From an uncultured Bradyrhizobium sp. (GTDB lineage: Bacteria > Pseudomonadota > Alphaproteobacteria > Rhizobiales > Xanthobacteraceae): a DNA stretch of 64,000 bases. The stretch lies in the NCBI RefSeq assembly GCF_936943645.1, contig NZ_CAKZJO010000054.1, forward strand, positions 124,001-188,000, read 5' to 3'. The notes beneath the pieces are model-generated. The model worked only from the letters and a program-made list of their open reading frames with translations, had not been told where the DNA came from and ran no database searches. Below are positions 16,652 through 25,371 of the stretch, piece by piece (the stretch's first letter is position 1; the number at the start of each line of letters is the position of its first letter). Position numbers and translations under genes: made by a program.

Positions 16652-18397
16652 CTACTTCTGGTCCAGCAAGCGATCGGCGACGAAGGTGCCGTTCGGCTGA
16701 TGGAAGACGAGTTGGCTGATCTCTTCGCGCTCTCCGCGAAACTCGACGGCGAAACCTTCCAGCTCAACGATGCGAAACCGACGGCCCTGTTGCGGCTCGA
16801 GACGATACGCAGGCTGGTAGTCCGGCTTCAGAATGAGCCTGCCCTCCCCGTCCAAGGTCACGCGATGGGTAATGGCGCCGCTCCTGAACTGCCCGACGCA
16901 ACGCGCGCGGAACGCGGGATCGACGCAATCGCCGGCGGCGCGGCGCTCGAAGATGATGTCCTTCACCGTCGGCTCCAGCGGCGCCGACAAATGCACGATG
17001 TTGCCGTGACGGTCGGTCTGGAAGGTGATGGGGAGATGATCCGGATGGAGCTGGTCGACGATCTCCGGCGTGACGAAGGTCTCGAAATGCCAATGCGACA
17101 GCGGTGCGCCCATGCCACGCCACGACCAATGTAGCGCGTCCTCCCGCTCGCCAATCGAGATAACGCCATAGGCGGGATGGGCGTAATCGGCGACATAGGC
17201 GGATAGTGCGTGCGCAGGCCTGGTGTCCTTGTGACGGGTGTTGTCGCGCGCCGCCTTGTCAACCGGGATGTGAGCGATGAATTCCTCGCGCATCTTGCGG
17301 AATCGCGCGAACCAGTCCACCGGCTCGCGCTCTCGCAGTCGATCGAGGATATACCAGGTCAGGATGGGCGGGATCTCGCTCGGGCTCCGGTTCGTCAGCA
17401 CGGCGACACCGATGCCGGCCTCCGGCACCAGCGTCATCAGCGAACCCCAACCGTTCCAGCCGCCGCTGTGCGAGACGACGCGATCGCCCCGATAGGCGTT
17501 GGACTGAAAGCCCAATCCATAGTGCGCCTGGCCGAACTCCGAAAACTCGGACTTGCCGACATGCGCCAGTGGTGCATGAAGTTGCTCCACCAGTGTTGCC
17601 GGCAGCAGCCTCTCCCCCTCGAACTCGCCCATGCCGAGATGAAACCGCATCCAGTTGCCGAGGTCGGCCACCGAGGTGTTGATCGCGCCGGCAGCAATGG
17701 TACGGATCGGCAGCCGCAACCCCGGCAATCGCGTATCGACGTCGATCTTGTAAGGACGCGCAGGTTCGGGCCCGGCTTCGAGCTCGTCCAGCGAGAAGCT
17801 TACCGTCATGCCGAGCCGATCCGTCAGGCGCTCGCGAATGAAGGACCCAAAGCTCTTCCCGCTCAGCCGCTCGATCATGAGCCCGACAGCGTTGTAGCAG
17901 AGATTGTTGTATTGCCAGGCCGCGCGGATATCGCGACTGAGTTCGAGATGTTGCATCAGAGGCAGCATCTCCGCCGGCGCAAGGTCGCCAGGCAGATGAA
18001 TCCAGTCGTGACGCGGCAGTCCCGACTGGTGGCTGAGCAGATCGCGCACCGTGACGCGCTCCGTCGCGACAGCATCGCAGAGGCGAAACTCAGGCAAGTA
18101 GTCGCGGACCGGTTTGCTCCAGTCGAGCGCGCCTTCATTGTGCAGCAACGCGATAGCCGTGGCGGTGAAGGACTTGGTGATCGAACAGATCACGAAATGC
18201 GTATGCGGCGTGACCGGCAGATCCGCCTCGACGTCGCGCTGCCCGTAGGCGCGCGTGAGCACGACCTCGTCGCCCTGCACGATGGCGAGCGCGGCGCCCG
18301 GCACCTTCCAGACCGCCATCGCCTCCGCAGCGAGCCGATCGAGGTCGGGAACGAGAGACGCGATTTTGGAACTTGGAATATCGGTAGATGTGTTCAT
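16652..18397 (-). CDS. serine hydrolase, class C beta-lactamase/DD-peptidase fold
   Basis: This 581-residue protein begins at ATG 18397 (MNTSTDIPSSK). The catalytic SxxK is SITK at 72-75, and YxN is Y163-N164-N165. A third motif lies near HSGGWNGWG. Residues about 430-580 form an extra beta-rich C-terminal domain of the DUF3471 type. No clear signal peptide is seen, so it may be a cytoplasmic esterase or peptidase rather than a cell-wall enzyme. The frame continues upstream to 18601, but that part overlaps a DUF5680 remnant in another frame. Confidence 0.9.
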   Translation of the reverse strand: MNTSTDIPSSKIASLVPDLDRLAAEAMAVWKVPGAALAIVQGDEVVLTRAYGQRDVEADLPVTPHTHFVICSITKSFTATAIALLHNEGALDWSKPVRDYLPEFRLCDAVATERVTVRDLLSHQSGLPRHDWIHLPGDLAPAEMLPLMQHLELSRDIRAAWQYNNLCYNAVGLMIERLSGKSFGSFIRERLTDRLGMTVSFSLDELEAGPEPARPYKIDVDTRLPGLRLPIRTIAAGAINTSVADLGNWMRFHLGMGEFEGERLLPATLVEQLHAPLAHVGKSEFSEFGQAHYGLGFQSNAYRGDRVVSHSGGWNGWGSLMTLVPEAGIGVAVLTNRSPSEIPPILTWYILDRLREREPVDWFARFRKMREEFIAHIPVDKAARDNTRHKDTRPAHALSAYVADYAHPAYGVISIGEREDALHWSWRGMGAPLSHWHFETFVTPEIVDQLHPDHLPITFQTDRHGNIVHLSAPLEPTVKDIIFERRAAGDCVDPAFRARCVGQFRSGAITHRVTLDGEGRLILKPDYQPAYRLEPQQGRRFRIVELEGFAVEFRGEREEISQLVFHQPNGTFVADRLLDQK

Positions 18398-18443
18398 GGC
18401 ACATGGGACTATTTGCGAGACGCGCACTATAGATGCATCAACT

Positions 18444-18617
18444 TCAGATGGAAGCAACACGCGCATGCTTTCGCAGAGAATTGAAGCCGGGATCGCGAGG
18501 CGGCTTTGACCCCGCGAGCAGCGGCGTCGCCACCGTCGCGTCATCGTCGAGGCCGGCATAGGTGCGCCGCTTGGCCTCGACCAGGAACGCCGCGAGATCA
18601 TGCGGGATCGACGGCAT
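18444..18617 (-). pseudogene. 5' remnant of a DUF5680 gene
   Basis: From ATG 18617 the frame reads MPSIPHDLAAFLVEAK and on to YAGLDDDATV and LLAGSK. This is the typical N-terminus of DUF5680 proteins (FLxEAKxxTYA ... SK). After GSK the sequence becomes unrelated and stops after 57 residues; family members are usually 130-150 residues and continue with a YxDxYFG region, which is absent. The remnant sits just 4 bp from the stop of the zinc dehydrogenase gene. A deletion that brought it next to the serine hydrolase is the simplest reading. Confidence 0.6.
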
Positions 18618-18620
18618 CTC

Positions 18621-19772
18621 CTACTCCACCAGCTCCGGCCACGGCACGATGGTCGACTTCACCGTCTTCATCGCCATCGCGTCCTGCACGGCTTGCGCGA
18701 CGCCCGCTTCCGTGAACGGGTAGATCGTCTGCATCTTCAGCCAGGGATATTTGTTCGCCGTGCGGTGGAGCATGTCGACGCCGAGCGGCAAATCGTTGCC
18801 GGTGAAGCCCCAGGAACCGAGCACGTTGAGGTCCTTGGTGCAGATGCGGTGCCAGGAGGTGTCGATCGAGCCGGCGTCGGTGAACTGGCCCATCTCGACA
18901 TAGGTGCCGCCGTCGCGCAGCATCTCGATGCCTTCGGGGCCGGCGGTCGGGTGGCCCGAGCAATCCATCACGAGATCAGCGCCGAAGCCGCCGACGATCT
19001 CGCGGACGCGCGCGATGCGCCCCTCGGGCGACTTCAGCTCCTCGATGTTCACCGTCGCCTCCGCGCCGAACTCGCGGGCGAGCTTGAGCCGCGGCTCCTC
19101 GGGCGCGCCGACGCAGATCACGCGCCCTGCCCCCATCTCCCTGGCGGCTGCGACTGCCAAAATGCCGATCGGGCCCGAGCCCTGGATCACGACCGTGTCG
19201 CCCCAGGTAAAGCCGCCCGCACGCGTAGCGCGGTTGAAGGCGCGGATGCAGGAGGTCAGCGGCTCCGACAGTGCGCCGAGCCGCAGCGACATGTCGTCGG
19301 GGAGCTTGTAGATCTTGGTGCCCGGCAGCATCTCGAGATCGACATAGACATATTCGGCCCAGCCGCCCCACATATGCGGCGCCTTGTCGAAGCCGAGATA
19401 GCGGCCGTAATAGACCGGCGTCAGGCATTTGTTGGCGGTTTGCGGATAGTGGATGCAGTAATAGCAATGGCCGCAGGGCATCAAGGGCGGGATCATCACC
19501 TTCGAGCCGACCTTGAGCGGCTTGCTCATGAAATCCTCGGTGAACTCTTCGCCGCATTCGACGATGACGCCGCCGAGCTCGTGTCCGAGCGTGAACGGCC
19601 ACGGCAGCGGCTTCGGCCAATGACCTTTCAGGATGTGCAGATCGGTGCCGCAGACGCCGCAGGCGCCGACCTTGATCAGTGCGGCCTTCCTGCCGACCTT
19701 CGGCCATGGCACGGTCTTGATGACGGGCTCCGAGCCGGGACCGGCGTGAGTGCAGACGCGGATGGATTCCAT
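18621..19772 (-). CDS. zinc-dependent alcohol dehydrogenase-like protein (MDR)
   Basis: The 383-residue protein has the catalytic zinc ligands Cys41 (CGTD) and His64-Glu65 (GHE). The structural zinc Cys cluster lies at about 100, 103, 106 and 116 (PCGHCYYCIHYPQTANKC). The Rossmann motif is GSGPIGILAVAAA near 200. It oxidises or reduces an alcohol/aldehyde or polyol with NAD(P)H; the specific substrate is unknown. SD GAGGAAAC precedes the ATG. The DUF5680 remnant lies immediately downstream. Confidence 0.92.
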   Translation of the reverse strand: MESIRVCTHAGPGSEPVIKTVPWPKVGRKAALIKVGACGVCGTDLHILKGHWPKPLPWPFTLGHELGGVIVECGEEFTEDFMSKPLKVGSKVMIPPLMPCGHCYYCIHYPQTANKCLTPVYYGRYLGFDKAPHMWGGWAEYVYVDLEMLPGTKIYKLPDDMSLRLGALSEPLTSCIRAFNRATRAGGFTWGDTVVIQGSGPIGILAVAAAREMGAGRVICVGAPEEPRLKLAREFGAEATVNIEELKSPEGRIARVREIVGGFGADLVMDCSGHPTAGPEGIEMLRDGGTYVEMGQFTDAGSIDTSWHRICTKDLNVLGSWGFTGNDLPLGVDMLHRTANKYPWLKMQTIYPFTEAGVAQAVQDAMAMKTVKSTIVPWPELVE

Positions 19773-20104
19773 GGACGTTTCCTCGATGCCCGTCTGTTAT
19801 GATTGCTGGTGCGGGCTGATGGAAAGCGTATGTGAGATGCGTTGCCGTGCCAAGCGGGCAGTCTCGCAGCCTGCCCCACATTCCGCCGTCATCCTGAGGT
19901 GCTCGTCTTGCAAAGCAAGGCGAGCCTCGAAGGATGGGCGACAGGCGCCGGCAGCCCATCCTTCGAGGCGCGCAAGAGCGCGCACCTCAGGATGACGACT
20001 GAGCGTGCGGCAGCAGCGCATGGCAGATGCCCACGTATCCAATTGTCTTGAGCGCTCATTTGCCAGCGTGTATGGCCGGATGAGCTCTCACCTCAGGTCA
20101 TCTC
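19773..20104. other. intergenic region with a palindromic repeat
   Basis: A 332-bp gap between divergent genes, dominated by the inverted repeat at 19887-19997. No gene is supported. Confidence 0.55.
19887..19997. repeat. nested palindromic repeat, CGTCATCCTGAGGTGC type
   Basis: Outer arms CGTCATCCTGAGGTGC (19887-19902) and GCACCTCAGGATGACG (19982-19997) are perfect 16-bp complements. Inner arms GCCTCGAAGGATGGG (19924-19938) and CCCATCCTTCGAGGC (19955-19969) are perfect 15-bp complements. The element (111 bp) is a familiar dispersed repeat of Bradyrhizobium intergenic regions. No ORF is credible. Confidence 0.9.
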
Positions 20105-21346
20105 TTGAACCCCCTGCCCCAAAATCCTGCCGCCGCGTCCGGCTCGTTCGCGGCGATGAAGTCGGGGCCGTACCGGCTCCAGTTCGCCTCCTACGTGCTG
20201 GCGATGATGGCCGACAATATCGAGCACGTGATCAGCTATTGGGTGGTGTTCCAGAAATTCCATTCGCCGGCGCTGGCGGGTTTTGCCGTGCTGTCGCACT
20301 GGCTACCGTTCCTGCTGTTCTCGGTCGCGGTCGGCGGACTCGCCGACCGGTTCGATCCGCGCCGCATCATCCAGTGCGGCATGCTGCTGTTCATCGTGGC
20401 ATCGAGCGGATGGGGATTCTTCTTTCTCACCGATACGATCCAGATGTGGCACGCGATGCTGCTGCTGGTGATCCATGGCTGCGCTGGCGTGCTCTGGCAG
20501 ACGCCGAACCAGCTGCTGCTCTACGACCTCGTCGGCCCCGCCGACCTGCCGAGCGCGGTTCGGCTCAACGCCATGGCGCGCTATCTCGGCATCCTGGTCG
20601 GGCCCGCGGTCGGCGGGATCATCATGCTGACGCTCGGCACCTCGCACGGCATCATCTTCAATACGCTGTTCTATCTGCCGATGCTGCTGTGGCTGTTCTG
20701 GGCGCCGGTGCGCGACAGAAGCGTGGCAGCGCGGCGCTTTGCGGTCCGTGGCTTCGCCGACATCGTCATGACCATCCGCGCCATCGGCACCCAGCCGGTG
20801 CTGACGGCGATGACCTGGCTTGCCGGCCTCACCTCCTTCATGATCGGCAATGCCTACCACGCCCAGATGCCGGGCTTTGCCGGCGACCTCGGCCATGGCG
20901 ATCCCGGCGTCTCCTACAGCGTCCTGCTCGCGGCCGATGCGGCCGGCGCAGTGCTCGCCGCGATCGCGCTGGAATCCTGGGGACGCCTCAAGGGTACGCC
21001 GCGCGCCGCGATCCTGCTCGCGATGCTCTGGAGCCTGGCACTGCTCGGCTTCGCAATGGTGCGGATCTATCCGGTCGCGATCGTGCTGTTGTTCTGCGCC
21101 GGCTTCTTCGAGCTGTCGTTCAACACCATGGCGCAGGCGCTGGTGCAGTTGAACGCGCCGTCCGACATTCGCGGCCGCGTCGTCGGTCTCTATAATATGG
21201 CGGGGCTCGGCATGCGGGCCTTCAGCGGCATCACGGTCGGGCTGTTTGGCGCGGCGATTGGCATCCACTGGTCGCTCGGCCTGTCGGCCGCGCTGCTGCT
21301 GGCGCTGCTGGTGGTGCTGCAGCGTCGGGCGAGGAGGCCGGCTTGA
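20105..21346 (+). CDS. MFS transporter, EntS/MFS_3-like
   Basis: The product is 413 residues with 10-12 hydrophobic helices, and GGLADRFDPRRI is the loop 2-3 signature of the superfamily. The start is TTG at 20105 (MNPLPQNPAAASG). The next in-frame ATG is at 20156 and would remove an N-terminal cytoplasmic tail only. Residues 55-200 resemble EntS-like exporters. Proton-driven export of a small molecule is likely; the substrate is unknown. It is divergent from the dehydrogenase, with a palindromic repeat between them. Confidence 0.85.
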   Translation: MNPLPQNPAAASGSFAAMKSGPYRLQFASYVLAMMADNIEHVISYWVVFQKFHSPALAGFAVLSHWLPFLLFSVAVGGLADRFDPRRIIQCGMLLFIVASSGWGFFFLTDTIQMWHAMLLLVIHGCAGVLWQTPNQLLLYDLVGPADLPSAVRLNAMARYLGILVGPAVGGIIMLTLGTSHGIIFNTLFYLPMLLWLFWAPVRDRSVAARRFAVRGFADIVMTIRAIGTQPVLTAMTWLAGLTSFMIGNAYHAQMPGFAGDLGHGDPGVSYSVLLAADAAGAVLAAIALESWGRLKGTPRAAILLAMLWSLALLGFAMVRIYPVAIVLLFCAGFFELSFNTMAQALVQLNAPSDIRGRVVGLYNMAGLGMRAFSGITVGLFGAAIGIHWSLGLSAALLLALLVVLQRRARRPA

Positions 21347-21409
21347 GCGCCGCCATCGGGTGTGGCTTTTCGAGCGCATTGTGTCTGTCCGTGTCCGCCG
21401 CGCCCAATC

Positions 21410-21424
21410 CTAACGCGGCATTAA
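21410..21424. promoter_or_regulatory. near-consensus CtrA box
   Basis: CTAACGCGGCATTAA matches TTAA-N7-TTAA except for the first base, and is followed by CC. It lies 70 bp upstream of the chosen start of the PilZ gene. Binding is inference. Confidence 0.35.
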
Positions 21425-21479
21425 CCCTGTGCACCTTAGGGTCGTCCCGGACTCCGCCCGGGCGGGGGGTCGGGTGTTG

Positions 21480-22094
21480 ATGATGGCGTTGGCGAACAAA
21501 AAATTTCTTCCGGCCGCCGAGGAGCGTCGGCGCTTCCAGCGGGTGAAAGTGCACCTGCTCGGCCGCTACATGCTGCCCGACCGCCGGGAATTTCCCTGCC
21601 AGGTGATCAACATGTCACCGGGCGGCCTCGCGTTGCTCGCCCCCGGCATCGGCAATGTCGGCGACCGCGTGGTCGCCTATCTCGACCATATCGGCCGCGT
21701 CGAGGGCAAGATCACCCGCATCATCGACAACGGCTTTGCCATGACGATCGGGGCGACGCCGAGGAAGCGCGACAAGCTCGCGGCGCAGCTGACATGGCTC
21801 GCCAACCGCGATATCCTCAATCTGCCGGAAGACCGCCGTCACGATCGTATCGTGCCGCGCAACCCGATCGCGGTGCTGACGCTCGAGGACGGCACCAAGA
21901 TGACCTGCCGCATCATCGACCTCTCGCTGTCCGGCGCGGCCATTGCCGCGGAGAACCGGCCGCCGCTCAAATCGACGGTTCTGCTCGGCCGGGTCCAGGG
22001 CCGCGTGGTCCGAAACCTCGAAGACGGCTTCGCGCTGGAGTTCCTGCACGAGCAACCGATCGAGACTCTCGAAGAGAGCGTTACCGCGCGGTAA
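21480..22094 (+). CDS. protein with two PilZ domains (c-di-GMP binding)
   Basis: A product of 204 residues holds two PilZ domains in tandem. Each has the RxxxR and D/NxSxxG motifs: RRFQR with NMSPGG in the first (about 17-40), and RRHDR with DLSLSG in the second (about 119-150). Both should bind cyclic di-GMP. The ATG at 21480 follows a G-rich SD; the frame extends to 21429, and an ATG at 21483 is equally likely. No membrane helix or catalytic domain is attached, so it probably acts as an adaptor or sensor in motility or exopolysaccharide control. Confidence 0.88.
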   Translation: MMALANKKFLPAAEERRRFQRVKVHLLGRYMLPDRREFPCQVINMSPGGLALLAPGIGNVGDRVVAYLDHIGRVEGKITRIIDNGFAMTIGATPRKRDKLAAQLTWLANRDILNLPEDRRHDRIVPRNPIAVLTLEDGTKMTCRIIDLSLSGAAIAAENRPPLKSTVLLGRVQGRVVRNLEDGFALEFLHEQPIETLEESVTAR

Positions 22095-22254
22095 AGCGCA
22101 ACCGCGCCAAAACCCCTGTATTTCCAGCCTCGAAGGCGGCCTCCGCGATGCGGACGCCGCCTTTTTCGTGCCTCGCGACGGCTCCGGCGTGGGTTAACGC
22201 GCGCGCCGTTTGCGGAGGGAAATGGCGGTTCCGCCAGCATTTCCGGGTTAATCG

Positions 22255-22322
22255 ATAAAATTTGAATCAATTGCAGTTGTTTCAAATTTTATGAGAATTC
22301 GATTCAAGTATAGATCGAATTC
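22255..22322. promoter_or_regulatory. AT-rich promoter with two inverted repeats
   Basis: ATAAAATTTGAA (22255-22266) and TTCAAATTTTAT (22281-22292) are perfect 12-bp inverted arms 14 nt apart. A second pair, GAATTCGAT (22295-22303) and ATCGAATTC (22314-22322), follows after three bases. They lie about 104-171 bp upstream of the BTLCP gene in a region much richer in AT than its surroundings. The likely role is binding of a dimeric regulator or nucleoid protein; the regulator is unknown. Confidence 0.55.
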
Positions 22323-22425
22323 GCTCCAGCTTTTACTTGTATTCGTCTCGACTTGACTTGGCTGACTTAGCGGCAACTCAAAAGCTCCGTGCGAAATGTG
22401 GTCCCAACAAGAAACGGGGGCCGCA

Positions 22426-23049
22426 ATGTTTGACTTCAGGGGACAGGGGAAGGGTCTGGCGATCGCCGCCATGCTCTTCGGGATCAGCGCGGCAGCGCAG
22501 GCCGGCGAAGGCCGTCTGCTCTACGCGAGCCTCGGTGACACCACGCGTGCACCGATCGGCTGGGTCGAGTTCTGCGCGGACAATGCCGCCCAGTGCCAGG
22601 GCGCACCGACGCAGCCGCGCGACATCGTGATGTCGCAGGCTGCATGGCGCGACCTCGTCAAGGTCAATCGCTGGGTCAACGAGACCGTCAAGCCTTTGAC
22701 CGACCAGGAGCACTGGGGCGTGATCGAGAAGTGGTCGCTGCCGACCGACGGTTACGGCGACTGTGAGGACTACGTGCTGTTGAAGCGCAAGATGCTGATG
22801 GATGCCGGCTGGCCCCGCGAGGCCCTGCTCATCACCGTCGTGCGCGACAAGAAGGGCGAAGGACACGCGGTGCTGACGGTGAAGACCGACAAGGGCGAGT
22901 TCGTTCTCGACAATCAGAACGAGAACGTCGTCGCCTGGACGGAGACCGGCTACCGCTTCGTCAAGCGCCAGTCGCAGAGCGATCCCAACGTCTGGGTCTC
23001 GCTCGGCGATACCAGGCCGGCGGTCTCCACCGCCAGCGCAAGAGACTAG
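22426..23049 (+). CDS. transglutaminase-like cysteine peptidase (BTLCP, LapG-like)
   Basis: The product is 207 residues with a signal peptide at about 1-26 and the BTLCP catalytic triad: Cys113 in GDCEDYVLLKR, His147 in GEGHAVLTV and Asp162 in FVLDNQ. Periplasmic members such as LapG cleave the N-terminal part of large adhesins when c-di-GMP is low; others act on unknown targets. No LapA-type adhesin or LapD receptor is visible here, although a PilZ protein lies 330 bp upstream. I favour ATG 22426 (after GGGGG) over ATG 22396. Confidence 0.9.
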   Translation: MFDFRGQGKGLAIAAMLFGISAAAQAGEGRLLYASLGDTTRAPIGWVEFCADNAAQCQGAPTQPRDIVMSQAAWRDLVKVNRWVNETVKPLTDQEHWGVIEKWSLPTDGYGDCEDYVLLKRKMLMDAGWPREALLITVVRDKKGEGHAVLTVKTDKGEFVLDNQNENVVAWTETGYRFVKRQSQSDPNVWVSLGDTRPAVSTASARD

Positions 23050-23128
23050 GCAAGAGATTAGAAACGAGACAACAGGTTACGCGACCCGGTCACATCCCCA
23101 CCCCTCCCCGTCCCAGACCGGTTCGCGC

Positions 23129-23167
23129 GCGGCCAGGCTTCCCCCAAAGCCTGGCCGCAACTTTTTT
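23129..23167 (+). terminator. Rho-independent terminator of the BTLCP gene
   Basis: A perfect 12-bp stem (GCGGCCAGGCTT at 23129-23140 with AAGCCTGGCCGC at 23147-23158) is followed by T6 at 23162-23167. It is 80 bp after the BTLCP stop. On the minus strand the bases after the stem are G/C-rich, so it works in the plus direction only. Confidence 0.9.
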
Positions 23168-23184
23168 GGGGCTGCGAGACGCGC

Positions 23185-24966
23185 TCAGTCCTGCGGTGTC
23201 GGCCGCGACCAGGGCACACGTGCGCGGGTGAAATCGCGCCAGCTGCCTTGCAAGACGGGCTGCACGCCGACCGATGCGCGCGCCTGCCAGCCGGCAATCG
23301 CCGCCGCGGCGATGGCGCTGTCGGGCTCGGCATCGAGCCCCTCCAGCAACGAGGCCGTGACCGCCATGTCGTTGAAGGCGCCGAGCTGCTCCTGCAGATC
23401 GGCAAGCCGGCGCGAGAAGCGTCTCGTCGACTTGCGGTCCTCATACAGCGGCAGCAGGAATTCGCCGAGATAGCGCAGCCGCTTGGTCGCGAGCCGGACC
23501 CTGTGCAGCTCCTCGATCGTGAGCGACTTGAAGCGGCGGCCGCGCCTCAGCACCTTCGCGTGCTGCTCCGACAGGATGCGCTGCGCGAAGTTGACGGCGG
23601 GCTCGGCGAGCCGGCCGAGATCTTCGGCGGCCACATCGTTGCGCCATCCGCGCGTCTCGATCCAGTGGCCGAGGCCGATCAGGAATACGGCGCAGCGGCG
23701 ATCGTCGAGCGCATGATGCGCCCCGCGATAGGCATCGGACTGGCGCCTGGCGGCAGCGCGGCCGAGCGCATCGAAGCCTGCCACCGCAGGACAGGCTGTT
23801 GCGACCGCCGGCAAGGTCTCGAGCCGGAACACATCCCAGTCGCGCGCAGCGGACAATGCCTGCGCCAGCCATTTCGCTTCCGAGCGCAGCGCGTCGAGAT
23901 CGCTGAGCGCGCCGACCGATCGCATCAGATCCAGCGCCGATCGCAACCGGCGCAGCGAGACGCGCAGCTGGTGCACGCCTTCCGGATCGCGGCCGTCCTC
24001 GGCCGCGGGCAGCGACTGAAGCAGATGAAGGAAGCAGGAGCGCAGGATCGTCGCGAAGGCTTCGTCGAGCGTCACCGACGGATCGAGGCGAAGTTTGCGC
24101 GGCCGTCGCGCCGACGGCGGCAGATCGGCGGCAAGGTCGAAGCCGCGCGCCGACTTGCTGCGGATCGACGGCTTCACCGCCCCCTGCTCCGCAAGCAGCA
24201 AGGCAACATCGTAGATCGTGCTCGCGCTACCGCTCTTGAGCTCGAGCTCGATCTCGCTCACCGGCAGCGAACGGTCGCCGGCCGTCAGCCGGCCCTGGTC
24301 GAATGCGACTTCCACCACGCCGGTCGGCAGGTCGATCATCCGTGCATGCCGATGGATGTCGGCGGTGAACACGGCTTCGAGCGGATGCGTTTGAAGGGAG
24401 CCGCGAAGCTTCTCCGGAAAGAAAGGCATCGCCAGAGCGAAATCGGGAGCAAGCGACGGCACGCTGGCCTCCCACTCGCCACGGCGCAGCGGATCGTCGG
24501 CAGCCTCGGTCTTCACGGTCTGCACGAAGCGCGCACCATTCTGGCGAACGCGCAGGCTCAGGCCGTTGCGCCGAAGCGTCCGCTGCGGCGTGTCGTAATA
24601 GACGGACTTGAGATGCTTGCGCACGCCCTTGTTGCGCGCGTTGGCCGCGATGACGGGCGCGGCGTCGAAATCCGCGATGCGATCGGCATCGACGAGAAGC
24701 TTGAGCTCGATCTCGCCGGCGGGATGCGCGGCAACCGTCGACTGAGCTGCTTGCGGCGTGGGCGTCGTGTCTTGCGATGGCGTCTGATCGATCACAGCGC
24801 CCTCGACGACCGCAGGTTCCGCGCCGGGCTCGGCCGGTTCAATGTGCCTGAGGAAGCCGGCGATAACTTGCGTTCTCTTGTTGTCTTTTGGGACAGGAAT
24901 CCCGTGCGGCGCGCTCACAGTTTTGCACGCCGGCGTAGCGTCTGATTTCAGCATTTCCGGAGACAT
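23185..24966 (-). CDS. CYTH and CHAD domain protein (inorganic triphosphatase-like)
   Basis: The product is about 593 residues. The CYTH domain at about 85-290 starts with the ExExK signature in EIELKLLV, has the strand SVYYDTPQRTLRRNGLSLRVR, and ends with GFDLA. The CHAD helical domain spans about 310-590 with conserved HQLRVSLRRLRSAL and HRVRLATKRLRYLGEFL (polyphosphate-binding His/Arg). Such proteins hydrolyse inorganic triphosphate and bind polyphosphate. Residues 1-85 are a low-complexity N-terminal extension. The start is uncertain: ATG 24966 (MSPEMLK) or 24993. Confidence 0.9.
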   Translation of the reverse strand: MSPEMLKSDATPACKTVSAPHGIPVPKDNKRTQVIAGFLRHIEPAEPGAEPAVVEGAVIDQTPSQDTTPTPQAAQSTVAAHPAGEIELKLLVDADRIADFDAAPVIAANARNKGVRKHLKSVYYDTPQRTLRRNGLSLRVRQNGARFVQTVKTEAADDPLRRGEWEASVPSLAPDFALAMPFFPEKLRGSLQTHPLEAVFTADIHRHARMIDLPTGVVEVAFDQGRLTAGDRSLPVSEIELELKSGSASTIYDVALLLAEQGAVKPSIRSKSARGFDLAADLPPSARRPRKLRLDPSVTLDEAFATILRSCFLHLLQSLPAAEDGRDPEGVHQLRVSLRRLRSALDLMRSVGALSDLDALRSEAKWLAQALSAARDWDVFRLETLPAVATACPAVAGFDALGRAAARRQSDAYRGAHHALDDRRCAVFLIGLGHWIETRGWRNDVAAEDLGRLAEPAVNFAQRILSEQHAKVLRRGRRFKSLTIEELHRVRLATKRLRYLGEFLLPLYEDRKSTRRFSRRLADLQEQLGAFNDMAVTASLLEGLDAEPDSAIAAAAIAGWQARASVGVQPVLQGSWRDFTRARVPWSRPTPQD

Positions 24967-25371
24967 GACAGTTCGATGACAGAGCGCCAGCATATAGCCT
25001 GTCAGGCCCGCGAGGAATAGTCACGTTACGTCGCGCGGCGTGATCGTCGACTGTCATAATTCGTCGCGACGTTGCGAGCTAAATTGCTGCAGAGATTCGC
25101 GGGCGATCGAATTGATAGCGAATCTCGCCACTCTCGAAACCAAGACGAACGCATCAGCGAACCTGACTCATGCTGGCCGAGAAATTCTTTCTGGTTTTGG
25201 AGACGCTTAGAAGTCACGCCTCCGATGACCGACCCGATATTGTGACAAGCTCCGCGCCGTCTCCTGCCGTCCTGCAAACCGCAACTGCTTCGCAATGCAA
25301 GAAGCAGGTTCCCGACGATCAGGAATAGAAGCAATCCAGTCCGGACGATCGTGCCCTGGTGCTGCGCGCGC
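24967..25371. other. gene-free stretch
   Basis: About 400 bp between the CYTH-CHAD start and the GntR stop, both on the minus strand. AT content is higher than in neighbours. I see no credible ORF, hairpin with T-run or RNA gene. It should contain the promoter of the CYTH-CHAD gene. Confidence 0.5.

Noticed and set aside
18398..18601. N-terminal extension of the serine hydrolase
   Set aside because: It overlaps the DUF5680 remnant in another frame and lacks hydrolase-like residues; MNTSTD at 18397 is a sound start.
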